From contig JAUVXE010000014.1 in assembly GCA_030603745.1 (NCBI GenBank), positions 1 through 53,805 of the forward strand: 53,805 nt of DNA. The letters are read 5' to 3'. The notes below the pieces were generated by a model. The model searched no databases. It was given only the letters and a program-made list of their open reading frames with translations, and was not told the DNA's origin. This DNA is from Coriobacteriia bacterium (GTDB lineage Bacteria > Actinomycetota > Coriobacteriia > Anaerosomatales > SLCP01). Made by a program: the position numbers and the translations under genes. Of this stretch, positions 26,980 to 34,989 are shown piece by piece (within the stretch, counting starts at the first letter, position 1; the number at the start of each line of letters is the position of its first letter).

Positions 26980-27000
26980 ATTGTAGCACCGAAACGGTGC
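26980..27000 (-). promoter_or_regulatory. V-ATPase operon promoter with overlapping palindrome
   Basis: On the minus strand TACAAT (complement of 26980-26985) is a good -10, about 36 nt before the first gene. Directly upstream, between -10 and -35, lies the palindrome GCACCG-AAA-CGGTGC (26986-27000), placed like a repressor operator. No good -35 is present. No terminator role is likely, because genes diverge here. Confidence 0.45.
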
Positions 27001-27040
27001 GTGACCATGGGTCGTGATGAGTGTTAACGGAGGTGAACCG

Positions 27041-27049
27041 TGCTATACT
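27041..27049 (+). promoter_or_regulatory. Extended -10 promoter for the capA-like gene
   Basis: TGCTATACT is a strong extended -10 (TGn TATACT), 40 nt upstream of ATG 27089. The -35 (GTGTTA) is poor, as extended -10 promoters tolerate. Confidence 0.45.
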
Positions 27050-27088
27050 CTCCGGCGATGTCCTGCTCCCGGATCCCCTCGAGCCGCC

Positions 27089-28318
27089 ATGCGCCGAGCG
27101 TCCACCTCCACGATCCTCCACTCCCCGCGTTCGGCCGCACGCCGCGTGCGTGAGCGGCGTGCCCGCATCCGCGCGGTCGCGGCCGTCGCAGCCCTCCTGG
27201 CCATCATCGCGGCGGCGGCACTGATCGTCCGCGGGGACGCCGGATGGGCGTGGCCTCCCTCGGCCTCCCCCGTCCCCACCTCCACCGCCGAGGCGACCGG
27301 CACCGCACCGCCTGTGGAGCCCGCCGCGCCGGCCCCGGTGATCGAGCCCGAGCCCTCGCTGCCCGCCACGCTGACCGTCGCAGCCGTAGGCGACATGCAC
27401 TTCGACCGGCGGGTGAAGGAGCTCATCGTCCGTGAGGGAGGCCTCGCGCCGCTCAAGCTGGTCGCGGAGCACCTCGCGCGGGCCGACGTCACCGTGGGCA
27501 ACCTCGAGAGCCCGCTCTCGAGCCGCGGCACGCCCCTGCCCGGCAAGGACGTGCACTTCCGCGGCGACCCGCGCGGCATCGAGGGCCTCGCCGCGAGCGA
27601 CTTCACCTTCCTCGCGCTCGCCAACAACCACATCCTCGACTACGGCACCGAGGCGCTCATGGACACGGTCGCCTCCCTCGACCTCGCCGGCATCGGGTAC
27701 GCCGGGGCGGGCATCGACCGCGCCGCCGCCTGGAAGCCCGCGGTCGCGACGTACGGCGACACCACCGTCGCGTTCCTCTCCTTCAGCCACATCCTTCCCG
27801 CGGGCTTCATCGCCGGCGACTCCCGGCCCGGGCTCGCCCCCGGGCGCACCGACATGGCGGCGGTCACCTCGGCGATCTCGGCGGCCAAGGCCGAGTACGA
27901 CTACGTGCTCGTCTCGTTCCACTGGGGCGTGGAGTACGTCGACGACGCCAACGGCGACCAGGTCCGCGACGGCCGCGCGGCGATCGACGCCGGGGCCGAC
28001 ATGGTGCTCTCCCACCATCCGCACGTCATCCAGGGCGTCGAGTTCTACAACGGCGGGCTCATCGCCTACTCCCTCGGCGACTTCGTGTTCGACCACTACT
28101 CGCGCAAGACCGGCGAGGCGTTCGTCCTCGATGCCGAGCTCGGGCCGCACGGCGTGGCGAACGTGCGGGCGACGCCCGTCTACCTGCAGGGCTTCGGCCA
28201 GCCGAAGTTCGTCTCAGGCTCCGAGGCGACCGACATCCTCGAGCGGCTCAAGCGGATCTCCGGGCCGCACGGCACCTCGGTCGTGATCGAGGGCGACACG
28301 GCGAGGCTGCTCCCGTGA
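27089..28318 (+). CDS. CapA-family metallophosphatase-like protein, membrane-anchored
   Basis: 409 aa from ATG 27089; the frame is open to 27014, but this start gives a basic N-terminus followed by one membrane helix (about residues 28-50) and a Pro/Thr/Ala linker. The outer domain is PGA_cap/CapA: VAAVGDMHFDRRV, GNLESPLSSRG, FLALANNHILDYG, VSFHWGVEY and LSHHPHVIQGVE. The family has a calcineurin-like metal fold and acts in polyglutamate capsule or cell-surface polymer export in known cases. No capBC genes are nearby, so polyglutamate production is not supported. It overlaps the next gene by 4 nt (GTGA). Confidence 0.88.
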   Translation: MRRASTSTILHSPRSAARRVRERRARIRAVAAVAALLAIIAAAALIVRGDAGWAWPPSASPVPTSTAEATGTAPPVEPAAPAPVIEPEPSLPATLTVAAVGDMHFDRRVKELIVREGGLAPLKLVAEHLARADVTVGNLESPLSSRGTPLPGKDVHFRGDPRGIEGLAASDFTFLALANNHILDYGTEALMDTVASLDLAGIGYAGAGIDRAAAWKPAVATYGDTTVAFLSFSHILPAGFIAGDSRPGLAPGRTDMAAVTSAISAAKAEYDYVLVSFHWGVEYVDDANGDQVRDGRAAIDAGADMVLSHHPHVIQGVEFYNGGLIAYSLGDFVFDHYSRKTGEAFVLDAELGPHGVANVRATPVYLQGFGQPKFVSGSEATDILERLKRISGPHGTSVVIEGDTARLLP

Positions 28319-29205
28319 CGACCCCCTTCCCCGCCGAGGAGATCGGCCCAGCCATCCGCGAGGAGGCGCGCAGGCAGCGCCGGGCGCGCCAGCGCGCAGC
28401 GGCCATGCGCGCACGCCGCGCCCGCTTCACGGCTTTCGTCACCGTCGCCTCGGTGGTCACGCTGATCGTCGCGTGGCGGGTGCTCGCCCCCGCCGAGACC
28501 GAGGCCACCCTCGACATCCCCGCCCCCGGCACCGCCGCATCGGCCACGGCGGTCTCCGCGACCACCCAGCCCGAGTCGCGCGACCCGCTCACCCCGGTCT
28601 TCGCCTCCTACCGCAGTCTGCAGCTCTACCTGCCGGTGCTCGAGGCGGACCTCACCGAGATCGCCTACCACCAGGCGTCGGGCGACCGCGCCCTGCCGAT
28701 GATCTCGCTCATCCCCGACGCCGACCCCGGCGCCGTGGCGAACAAACAGGGCACGGACCGCACCGCGCCGGGCCCCGACGAGGCCGTGCCCACGGTCATC
28801 GGCGGCGAGGCGATCCGCATGTGGCGGTCGAACCGCCGGGGAGCACCGGACACGGCCGCCGACATCGGCGCCCTGCCCGGCAGCCCGGTCTACGCCCCGG
28901 TCTCGGGCACCGTGCTCGAGGTGAAGACCTACCAGCTCTACGGCAAGCACGAGGACATCGAGATCCACATCCAGCCCGCCGGCTGGCCCGAGATCGACCT
29001 TGTGATCATCCACGTGACCGACCCCACCGTGGCCGCGGGCGACCGGGTGGTGGGTGGCGTGACGCGCATCGCCTCGGTCCGCCTGCTCTCCGACCGCGTG
29101 AACCACCAGCTCGCCGACTACACGCCTGACGCCGGCGACCACATCCACATGCAGCTCAATCGTGTGGAGAAACCAGGGGTCACGGTCCCCGCCGAGGAGT
29201 CCTGA
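28315..29205 (+). CDS. M23-like membrane protein with altered metal site
   Basis: 296 aa, GTG start overlapping the capA-like stop. A basic N-terminus is followed by one membrane helix (about 40-60). The C-terminal ~110 residues resemble a LytM/M23 fold: NRRGAPDTAADIGALPGSP then VYAPVSGTVLEV, and HIHMQLN in place of HLHFEV. The usual first ligand motif HxGxD appears as NRRGAPD, without the His, so zinc hydrolysis is doubtful and a binding or regulatory role is possible. It is probably co-translated with the CapA-like protein. Confidence 0.7.
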   Translation: MTTPFPAEEIGPAIREEARRQRRARQRAAAMRARRARFTAFVTVASVVTLIVAWRVLAPAETEATLDIPAPGTAASATAVSATTQPESRDPLTPVFASYRSLQLYLPVLEADLTEIAYHQASGDRALPMISLIPDADPGAVANKQGTDRTAPGPDEAVPTVIGGEAIRMWRSNRRGAPDTAADIGALPGSPVYAPVSGTVLEVKTYQLYGKHEDIEIHIQPAGWPEIDLVIIHVTDPTVAAGDRVVGGVTRIASVRLLSDRVNHQLADYTPDAGDHIHMQLNRVEKPGVTVPAEES

Positions 29206-29286
29206 CGCGCGGAGCGTCGACCGCGCGGCCGGCGAGCCCCGTCGCGACCCGCCCGCAGAGGTGGCGTTCGCCCGCGACCGTCCCGC

Positions 29287-29496
29287 CTACCCCGACGCGC
29301 CGCCCCGGCTCACGAACCCGCGGAACCGGCGGTCGAACTCCGAGCGCACGAGCATGACCTTGCGGCCGCATCCGCCGCAGGCGAGCCCGATGTCCATCCC
29401 GATGCGAGTGACCTGCCACTCGTTGGCGCCGCACGGATGCGGCTTCTTCATGCGGACGACGTCGCCCACCGCAACGGGCGTGATCGGCGCGGCCAT
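29287..29496 (-). CDS. DUF951-family protein
   Basis: 69 aa from ATG 29496, with GGAGG 6 nt upstream. It matches DUF951: DVVRMKKPHPCGANEWQVTR, then ACGGCGRKVML and FDRRFRGFV. Three cysteines (CG, CGGCG) suggest a metal site. The family is widespread in Firmicutes and some actinobacteria, and its function is unknown. It is divergent from the ACT-domain gene. Confidence 0.88.
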   Translation of the reverse strand: MAAPITPVAVGDVVRMKKPHPCGANEWQVTRIGMDIGLACGGCGRKVMLVRSEFDRRFRGFVSRGGASG

Positions 29497-29600
29497 GCGA
29501 GTCCTCCTCGGCGGGTGAGGGGCGTTCGGGACGTTTCGGGACACCGGCGTACGGTATATGGGAGTATAGCCCCACTCCGACCCGCCCGAAGGGAGCACCG

Positions 29601-29876
29601 ATGCACACGCCCGCCATCCTGTCGGTCCTCGGCGAGGACCGCGTGGGGATCGTCGCCGCGATCTCGCGCATCCTCGCGGACGCCGGCGCCAACATCGAAG
29701 ACATCCGCCAGACGATCATCAACGGCATCTTCTCGATGACGATGCTCGTGACCGTCGACGAGGAGCGCACGCCCTTCGACGAGCTGCAGCGCCGCCTCGC
29801 CGAGGCCGGAGAGCAGACCGGCGTGCAGGTCACCCTCCAGCGCGAGGACGTCTTCCGGTACATGCACCGCATCTAG
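29601..29876 (+). CDS. ACT domain protein, UPF0237
   Basis: 91 aa. A single ACT domain: AILSVLGEDRVGIVAAISRI and GANIEDIRQTIINGIFSMTM. ACT domains bind amino acids or related ligands. It is paired with UPF0210 as in many Firmicutes and archaea (for example the pneumococcal pair), so it probably regulates or assists that protein. Confidence 0.93.
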   Translation: MHTPAILSVLGEDRVGIVAAISRILADAGANIEDIRQTIINGIFSMTMLVTVDEERTPFDELQRRLAEAGEQTGVQVTLQREDVFRYMHRI

Positions 29877-29960
29877 GCCCCGCACCGCCCGCCTGTCCGC
29901 TCGCGGCGAGTCGAGCCGCCGCGCCGTCGTCCGCCCACTCGTCCCGAGGAGTCACCCGCC

Positions 29961-31328
29961 ATGCTCAACATCTCTCCCGAGGAGATCGTCGAGACCCTGC
30001 ACATGGTCACCCAGCAGAACCTCGACGTCCGCACCGTCACCCTCGGCCTGTCGCTCGACGCCTGCGCGCACCCCGACATCGACACGATGGCGCGCGCGGT
30101 CTACGACACCGTGACCTCGCGGGCCGAGCGCCTCGTCGCCGTGTGCGAGGCGATCAGCGCCGAGTACGGGGTGCCGATCGTCAACCGCCGCATCGCGGTG
30201 ACCCCGATCGCGCACCTCGCCGCGGTGACCCCCGCCGCCGACCTCACGCCCCTCGCGCTCGCGCTCGACCGGGCCGCGCACGAGGTCGGCGTCGACTTCA
30301 TCGGCGGGTACTCCGCGCTCGTGCACAAGGGGACCGGCGACGGCGACGCGCGCCTGATCGACTCGATCCCCGAGGCGCTCGCCGCGACCGAGCGGGTGTG
30401 CGCCTCGGTCAACGTCGCCTCGACGCGCGCCGGCATCAACATGGACGCCGTCCTGCGCATGGCCGAGGTGATCCATGATGCGGCCCGCCTCACCGCCGAC
30501 CGCGACTCGTTCGGCGCGGGCAAGCTCGTGGTCTTCTGCAACATGGTCGAGGACAACCCCTTCATGGCCGGCGCGATGCACGGCCCCGGCGAGCCCGACG
30601 CCGTCATCAACGTGGGCATCTCAGGCCCCGGCGTCGTCCGGGCGGTCGTCTCCTCGCTCCCCGACGACGCCGATCTCACCACCGTGGCCGAGGCGATCAA
30701 GGGCACCGCCTTCAAGATCACCCGCGTGGGCGAGCTGATCGCCCGGGAGGCGGCCCGCCGCCTCGGCGTCCAGATGGGGATCGTCGACCTCTCGCTCGCC
30801 CCCACTCCCGCCGAGGGGGACAGCGTCGCCGACATCATCGAGGCGATCGGCGTGGAGCGGTGCGGAGGGCCGGGCACCACCGTGGCGCTCGCGCTCCTCA
30901 ACGACGCGGTCAAGAAGGGCGGCGCGATGGGCACGTCGAGCATCGGCGGGCTCTCCGGCGCCTTCATCCCGGTCTCGGAGGACATGGGGATGGTCCGCGC
31001 GGTCAACGACGGGGCGCTCACCCTCGAGAAGCTCGAAGCGATGACGAGCGTCTGTTCGGTGGGGCTCGACATGATCGTCATCCCCGGCGACACGCCGGTC
31101 GAGACGCTGGCGGCGGTCATGGCAGACGCGTGCGCGATCGGGGTGATCAACCACAAGACCACCGCCACCCGGCTGATCCCCGCGTTCGGAAAAGGGGTCG
31201 GCGACGTGGTCGAGTACGGTGGGCTGTGGGGCTCGGCGCCGGTGATGTCGGTGAACGGATGGGCCGGCGTGAGACTGATGCGGCGGGGCGGACGCTTCCC
31301 CGCGCCCCTCGGAAGTCTCAGGAACTGA
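29961..31328 (+). CDS. UPF0210 (PFL-like, DUF711) protein
   Basis: 455 aa. Conserved blocks: [40 protein letters not shown] and [20 protein letters not shown] glycyl-radical-enzyme-related fold is described for the family without its radical chemistry; the role is unknown. Its constant partner is the ACT protein encoded 84 nt upstream. The stop overlaps the -35 of the next gene. Confidence 0.93.
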   Translation: MLNISPEEIVETLHMVTQQNLDVRTVTLGLSLDACAHPDIDTMARAVYDTVTSRAERLVAVCEAISAEYGVPIVNRRIAVTPIAHLAAVTPAADLTPLALALDRAAHEVGVDFIGGYSALVHKGTGDGDARLIDSIPEALAATERVCASVNVASTRAGINMDAVLRMAEVIHDAARLTADRDSFGAGKLVVFCNMVEDNPFMAGAMHGPGEPDAVINVGISGPGVVRAVVSSLPDDADLTTVAEAIKGTAFKITRVGELIAREAARRLGVQMGIVDLSLAPTPAEGDSVADIIEAIGVERCGGPGTTVALALLNDAVKKGGAMGTSSIGGLSGAFIPVSEDMGMVRAVNDGALTLEKLEAMTSVCSVGLDMIVIPGDTPVETLAAVMADACAIGVINHKTTATRLIPAFGKGVGDVVEYGGLWGSAPVMSVNGWAGVRLMRRGGRFPAPLGSLRN

Positions 31329-31354
31329 CGTCGGCGTGCCGATACCAGTAGAAT
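31325..31354 (+). promoter_or_regulatory. Promoter for the first secreted beta-protein gene
   Basis: CTGACG (31325-31330) and TAGAAT (31349-31354) are 18 nt apart. Transcription would begin near 31361, after the GTG at 31356, so that upstream start is unlikely and ATG 31404 is preferred. Confidence 0.5.
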
Positions 31355-31403
31355 AGTGACCACCATCACGCCCGAGACCGCCCCGGAACGGAGATCGCAC
31401 CGC

Positions 31404-32192
31404 ATGCTTGCACGCGCCCGACACGCGCTTCGCGCCCACGGACCCAAGGTCGCCGTGACCGCGCTGGCGGTATCGGTCGTGCTGGCGCTGCTTGCCCCGG
31501 CCACCGCGCACGCGATCCGCACCCAGGGACAGATCTCCGTCACGCTCAGCGACACCGCCGCGCTGCGTGTCGCCACCTATACGATCGAGCGCTTTCGCAC
31601 CGACAACAACGAGACGATCACCGGCTACACGATCGCCTTCCCCGCAGGCACGGACGTCTCCGGGGCCACATCTGCCGGGACCGGCGACTCGGTCGCTGTC
31701 GTGGGGCCCTCCACGATCCGCGTGACGCTCGGCACGGCGATCGGGCGCAACACCACCTTCTCGATCGTGATCGACGGGATCCGGAACCCGGTCGCCGCAG
31801 GCTCGTACCGCATCAGCCAGGTGACCTTCCATCGGCCCAACGGTGACGTGACGCTGCCGTTCCCCGGCACCGAGGGCTCCTACACGGTCACCCCCGAGCC
31901 GTTCCTCGCAGTCTCGATCTCGACCAACTCGGTCGTGTTCGACCTCTATCCCGAGGCAGCACCCGCCCCCCAGCAGGTCCAGCTCTCGGTCGAGTCGTCG
32001 CACGACTTCAGCATCACCCGGCAGATCACCGGCGACGCGGGGCTGATCGGCCTTATCGTCGACGGTACCGCCGTAGGCCCCAAGACCGCCGGTGTCGCCA
32101 CCTTCACAGACACGTTCACCGCGGACGTGCCGTGGACGACCGAGGGTGAGCGCTCCTACACGGCCACCGTCACCTACACGGTGGTCCAGTAG
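31404..32192 (+). CDS. Secreted two-domain beta protein with WxL-like C-terminus (paralog 1)
   Basis: 262 aa from ATG 31404 (CGGAG 10 nt upstream). Signal peptide core VAVTALAVSVVLALLAPATA, cut near AHA. The mature protein is Thr/Val/Ser-rich with few charged helices, likely two beta-sandwich domains. The second (about 165-262) shares features with the next three genes: LSVESSHDFSI (where others have VxSxxxWxL) and the final strand SYTATVTYTVVQ, which recalls the C-terminal YxxxWxL strand of WxL domains. No sortase motif and no membrane tail. It is probably surface-bound through non-covalent wall binding; this is inference. Confidence 0.65.
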   Translation: MLARARHALRAHGPKVAVTALAVSVVLALLAPATAHAIRTQGQISVTLSDTAALRVATYTIERFRTDNNETITGYTIAFPAGTDVSGATSAGTGDSVAVVGPSTIRVTLGTAIGRNTTFSIVIDGIRNPVAAGSYRISQVTFHRPNGDVTLPFPGTEGSYTVTPEPFLAVSISTNSVVFDLYPEAAPAPQQVQLSVESSHDFSITRQITGDAGLIGLIVDGTAVGPKTAGVATFTDTFTADVPWTTEGERSYTATVTYTVVQ

Positions 32193-32204
32193 CGCTCACG
32201 CTCC

Positions 32205-32289
32205 GACCGTTCGCCCCCGACGAACGGTCAATCCTTCTGGGGATTGTGCCACTCGTCACACTATTCCGCCGAACGGCATGAGACCGTTC
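32205..32289. promoter_or_regulatory. Two ACCGTTC inverted repeats before paralog 2
   Basis: GACCGTTCG (32205-32213) faces CGAACGGTC (32221-32229) over 7 nt. A second pair in opposite polarity, GAACGG (32271-32276) and CCGTTC (32284-32289), also has a 7-nt gap. The half-site ACCGTTCGT fits the published LytTR-type consensus [TA][AC][CA]GTTN[AG][TG], and a LytTR regulator is encoded 3 kb away. The first pair could also be the terminator of the upstream gene. Confidence 0.5.
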
Positions 32290-32388
32290 ACCTCGTACTG
32301 CGACGTCCCGATGTTCACGGTGTACGAGAAGACAGCTGATCCGCGGCCCGCGCCGCACAGCACGCACACCGACCAAGGAGGACACGTA

Positions 32389-32817
32389 ATGAAGAGGACC
32401 GCAGTCATCGCGACCATGATCGTCGCCCTGGCGTTCGGAGCCGTCGGCTTCGCCGTCGCCGCCGCCGAGAACGTCGTCGTGACGGCCAACGTCGGCTCCG
32501 CCTTCGAGATGACGCTCGAGGGCGACAGCGCGATCACCCTGGCCGCCGCCCCCGGCGACGCGCCCGTCTCTGACGGCTCCGCGCTCCGCGTGAAGTCGAA
32601 CCGCCTGTGGGACTTCAGCAAGGGCGTCGTCTACTCTGACGCGCTCTTCGGTACGTTCATGAGCGACAGCACCAGCGTCGCGACCGGCACCGGCCTCGGC
32701 CGCGGCGTCACCGACATCACCACCGGCTACACCCTCGACCTGAGCGGCGACGCCGCCTACTCGCTCACGAACGACGCCTACACCGCCACCTACACCTACA
32801 CGGCCGTCCAGCAGTAA
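32389..32817 (+). CDS. Small secreted WxL-like beta protein (paralog 2)
   Basis: 142 aa with AAGGAGG before ATG 32389. Signal peptide (TAVIATMIVALAFGAVGFAV, cut after VAA). The mature ~118 residues show NVVVTANVGSAFEMTLEG, LRVKSNRLWDFS (the W-x-L/F site) and the end YTATYTYTAVQQ. Nearly all beta. The longest leader in the cluster (about 195 nt) holds two CCGTTC inverted repeats, and the gene ends in a strong terminator, so it is probably an abundant, separately controlled surface protein. Confidence 0.7.
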   Translation: MKRTAVIATMIVALAFGAVGFAVAAAENVVVTANVGSAFEMTLEGDSAITLAAAPGDAPVSDGSALRVKSNRLWDFSKGVVYSDALFGTFMSDSTSVATGTGLGRGVTDITTGYTLDLSGDAAYSLTNDAYTATYTYTAVQQ

Positions 32818-32860
32818 GCAGCCTCCGGAGCGTCAAGCCGACACCTCTCGCAACAGGATC

Positions 32861-32892
32861 GTGGGGCCGGAGCATCACCGCTCCGGCCCCAC
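32861..32892 (+). terminator. Strong terminator hairpin after paralog 2
   Basis: GTGGGGCCGGAGC (32861-32873) pairs perfectly with GCTCCGGCCCCAC (32880-32892) over the 6-nt loop ATCACC: a 13-bp stem with no T-run. Confidence 0.85.
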
Positions 32893-32974
32893 GCGCATAA
32901 CGGGGACATTCAGACCTGAACGCTCGTGATGCTCCTGCGGGGAGGCAGGGGCATCGCAACGCCGGGAGCCATCC

Positions 32975-33472
32975 GTGCTACTTCGATCAGCCGATCCCCC
33001 ATACCGCCGGACCCGACTCGCCACGGCCGCACTCCTGTCGACGGCGATGATGGCGGTCGCCCTCATCGCGCCGCCCCGCACCGGGGCCGACTCCGCGAGC
33101 GTGGTGGTCACGGCGCGCATCGAGCCGACCTTCTCGCTCACCCTACTCTCGAGCGGGGTGGTCGACTTCGGCACGGTCTCGCTCGGATCCACGCACCTGT
33201 CGCGCGAGCCGCAGGTCCTTCGGGTGCGCTCGAGCCGCCCGTGGGTGCTCTCCGACTCCTCGGACCGGATGATCGAGATCGGAGACCTCACCGTGGACCG
33301 TGAGTCCATCCTGCGCCACGCCGCTCCGATGGATTTCGATGTGGTGCGCGACCCAGGGGTCCACACGATCGAGTGCCTCTTCGAACTCGACCTCGCGAGC
33401 CCGATCGCCTTCGACCTCCCGCCGGACGTGGAGATCTCGACCACCTTCGGCTACACCGCGCTCCAGCGCTAG
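32975..33472 (+). CDS. Small secreted WxL-like beta protein (paralog 3)
   Basis: 165 aa from GTG 32975 (weak GGGAG upstream). Signal peptide with hydrophobic core ALLSTAMMAVALIAPP. The mature part has SVVVTARIEPTFSLTLLSSG, VDFGTVSLGS, LRVRSSRPWVLSDSS (WxL motif) and the end FGYTALQR. It has more acidic and aromatic residues than its neighbours. Same layout as paralogs 2 and 4. Confidence 0.7.
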   Translation: MLLRSADPPYRRTRLATAALLSTAMMAVALIAPPRTGADSASVVVTARIEPTFSLTLLSSGVVDFGTVSLGSTHLSREPQVLRVRSSRPWVLSDSSDRMIEIGDLTVDRESILRHAAPMDFDVVRDPGVHTIECLFELDLASPIAFDLPPDVEISTTFGYTALQR

Positions 33473-33580
33473 TCGCCCGCCGCCCGACGGGCAGCCGGGA
33501 GCGTCCGGCCGTCTCAAACCCCCGCCCAGCGTGCCGCTCATCCGATAGTCGCGCCCAAGTGTGCGCTTGTCACACATATT

Positions 33581-33627
33581 GTACCGTTCATCCGCCGATT
33601 CCAACCGTACAGGCGGATGAAAGGTAC
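33581..33627 (+). promoter_or_regulatory. Long inverted repeat that covers the ribosome site of paralog 4
   Basis: GTACCgTTCATCCGCC (33581-33596) pairs with GGCGGATGAAaGGTAC (33612-33627), 15 of 16 positions, with a 15-nt loop. The AAAGG that serves ATG 33632 lies in the right arm, so a folded transcript would hide it. The left arm also contains ACCGTTCAT, a fit to the LytTR half-site. It may act as DNA operator, RNA switch, or both. Confidence 0.65.
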
Positions 33628-33631
33628 TGTG

Positions 33632-33937
33632 ATGGGCACCCGAACGGCATTCGTGGCTCTCGTGACCGTGGCGCTCGTTGTGGCGATACTCGGAGTGCCG
33701 GTCCTCGCCGCTGCGACGAGCGCGTCGGTGACGGTCACGTTCGTGGTCGCCCCCTCCGTCACCGCCGAGGTCGTCGATGACGGCCTGCGGGTGCTCTCCA
33801 ACGCGCCCTGGACGCTGGTCGCCGAGACCGCCGAGGGAAGCGTCACGGTGCAGGGGGACGCCACAGGCGGCGCTGGGCGCCTCGTCGAGCTCCCCGGGCT
33901 GACCGGCTACACGCTGGTGCTCGAGTCCTCCCGCTGA
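33632..33937 (+). CDS. Very small secreted WxL-like beta protein (paralog 4)
   Basis: 101 aa from ATG 33632, 7 nt after AAAGG; ATG 33617, in frame, lies inside the hairpin and has no good ribosome site. Signal peptide TAFVALVTVALVVAILGVPV, cut near LAAA. The mature ~75 residues keep SASVTVTFVVAPSVTAEV and LRVLSNAPWTLVAE (WxL motif), but the domain ends early (GYTLVLESSR), the smallest form. The 3' end overlaps the convergent DUF916-like gene by 31 nt. Confidence 0.65.
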   Translation: MGTRTAFVALVTVALVVAILGVPVLAAATSASVTVTFVVAPSVTAEVVDDGLRVLSNAPWTLVAETAEGSVTVQGDATGGAGRLVELPGLTGYTLVLESSR

Positions 33938-34989
33938 TCGGAAGCGCCCTCATGCTCCTCGGCGAGTCGCGCGCGGCGCTCCTCCCGGGTCCGCTCCTCG
34001 CGCTCGTGCTTGCGGCGTGATGAGCGAACCGCCAGCTTCCACGAGAGCCACAGCACCGGCAGCCCGATGGCGAGGATCAGCAGGATCGCGGCCCACAGCG
34101 GCACGACCCAAAACGTCCGGTCCTTGCGGATCACCTCGGGCATGACCGTCCCGGGCTCCGAGCCGGCCTCGCGGTCGTAGGCCACCTCGACACGCATGGT
34201 GAAGCGGCCGAAGCGGGCGTTGTCGAGCTTGAGCCCGCCCAGATATTCGCGCTGCCCCTGCGCGTAGACGATCGCCGAGGTCTCCACGACCGAGCGCATC
34301 CGCTCGGCCTCGTTCCCGTCGAGGACCACGAGCGAGGGCTCGTAGCGCTTGTCGATGTTGCCGTCGTTGACGACACGGAACGAGTAGGGCACGGTGTCGC
34401 CGATGTTGAAGGAGCGCACCGAGAAGGGGGCGACGTCCATCCGGTCGATGACGTCACCGGCCACGCGCAGCACGATGCGCGCACCGATGCGTCCCGAGAT
34501 CCGCGAGGTGGTCCCGGTGTCGCTCGCTGCGAACTCGAACATCTCGAAGAAGATGACCGCGTTGTAGTCGCCGGGGGTGGCGTTGCCTGGCACCCGCATC
34601 TCGAAGTCGATGTCGAGCGCCTGCCCCGGATCGAGCTCGATGTAGGGCGTGTTCGCGACGACCTTGGTGGTGTCGGGGACGCGCAGGCTCATCCAGGAGG
34701 CGGGGCTGCGCAGGAACTCGCCCGGCTCACCGGTGGGCTTCACGTAGTCAGGCTCGCCCTGCTCGTCGTAGCGCACGTCGCTCGTATAGATGAGCGCGCG
34801 TAGGGGCTCGGTGCCGTTGTTCGACACGCGGACCGAGTCGTTGGCGATGCTTCCCGGCGCGAGCGAGAGCTCGATGGTGCCGGTGTTGAGCGCGATCGTC
34901 CGCTCGGCGGGCGCGACCGCCGGGACGAGCAGTCCCACCAGGAGCACCACGCCGAGCGCGAGCGAGAGCTTCCTCGGACTCCGCCTCAT
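33907..34989 (-). CDS. DUF916/WxLIP-like membrane-anchored surface protein
   Basis: 360 aa. Signal peptide (LALGVVLLVGLLVPAVAPA), then two beta domains: first TGTIELSLAPGSIANDSVRV with RVPGNATPGDYNAVIFFEMF, second about 165-275 with YSFRVVNDGNIDKRYEP. One membrane helix (about 292-315) and a very charged cytoplasmic tail of about 45 residues follow. This layout matches DUF916/DUF3324 (WxL-interacting) proteins of Firmicutes, which are encoded beside WxL proteins; homology is judged by layout and local resemblance only. The ATG overlaps the stop of the LytTR regulator (TGATG), so the two are co-translated. The likely role is anchoring the adjacent small proteins. Confidence 0.65.
   Translation of the reverse strand: MRRSPRKLSLALGVVLLVGLLVPAVAPAERTIALNTGTIELSLAPGSIANDSVRVSNNGTEPLRALIYTSDVRYDEQGEPDYVKPTGEPGEFLRSPASWMSLRVPDTTKVVANTPYIELDPGQALDIDFEMRVPGNATPGDYNAVIFFEMFEFAASDTGTTSRISGRIGARIVLRVAGDVIDRMDVAPFSVRSFNIGDTVPYSFRVVNDGNIDKRYEPSLVVLDGNEAERMRSVVETSAIVYAQGQREYLGGLKLDNARFGRFTMRVEVAYDREAGSEPGTVMPEVIRKDRTFWVVPLWAAILLILAIGLPVLWLSWKLAVRSSRRKHEREERTREERRARLAEEHEGASDQREDSSTSV

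Noticed and set aside
27014-27088. Upstream start for the CapA-like protein
   Set aside because: The proposed extended -10 promoter lies inside this stretch, so it is probably not translated.
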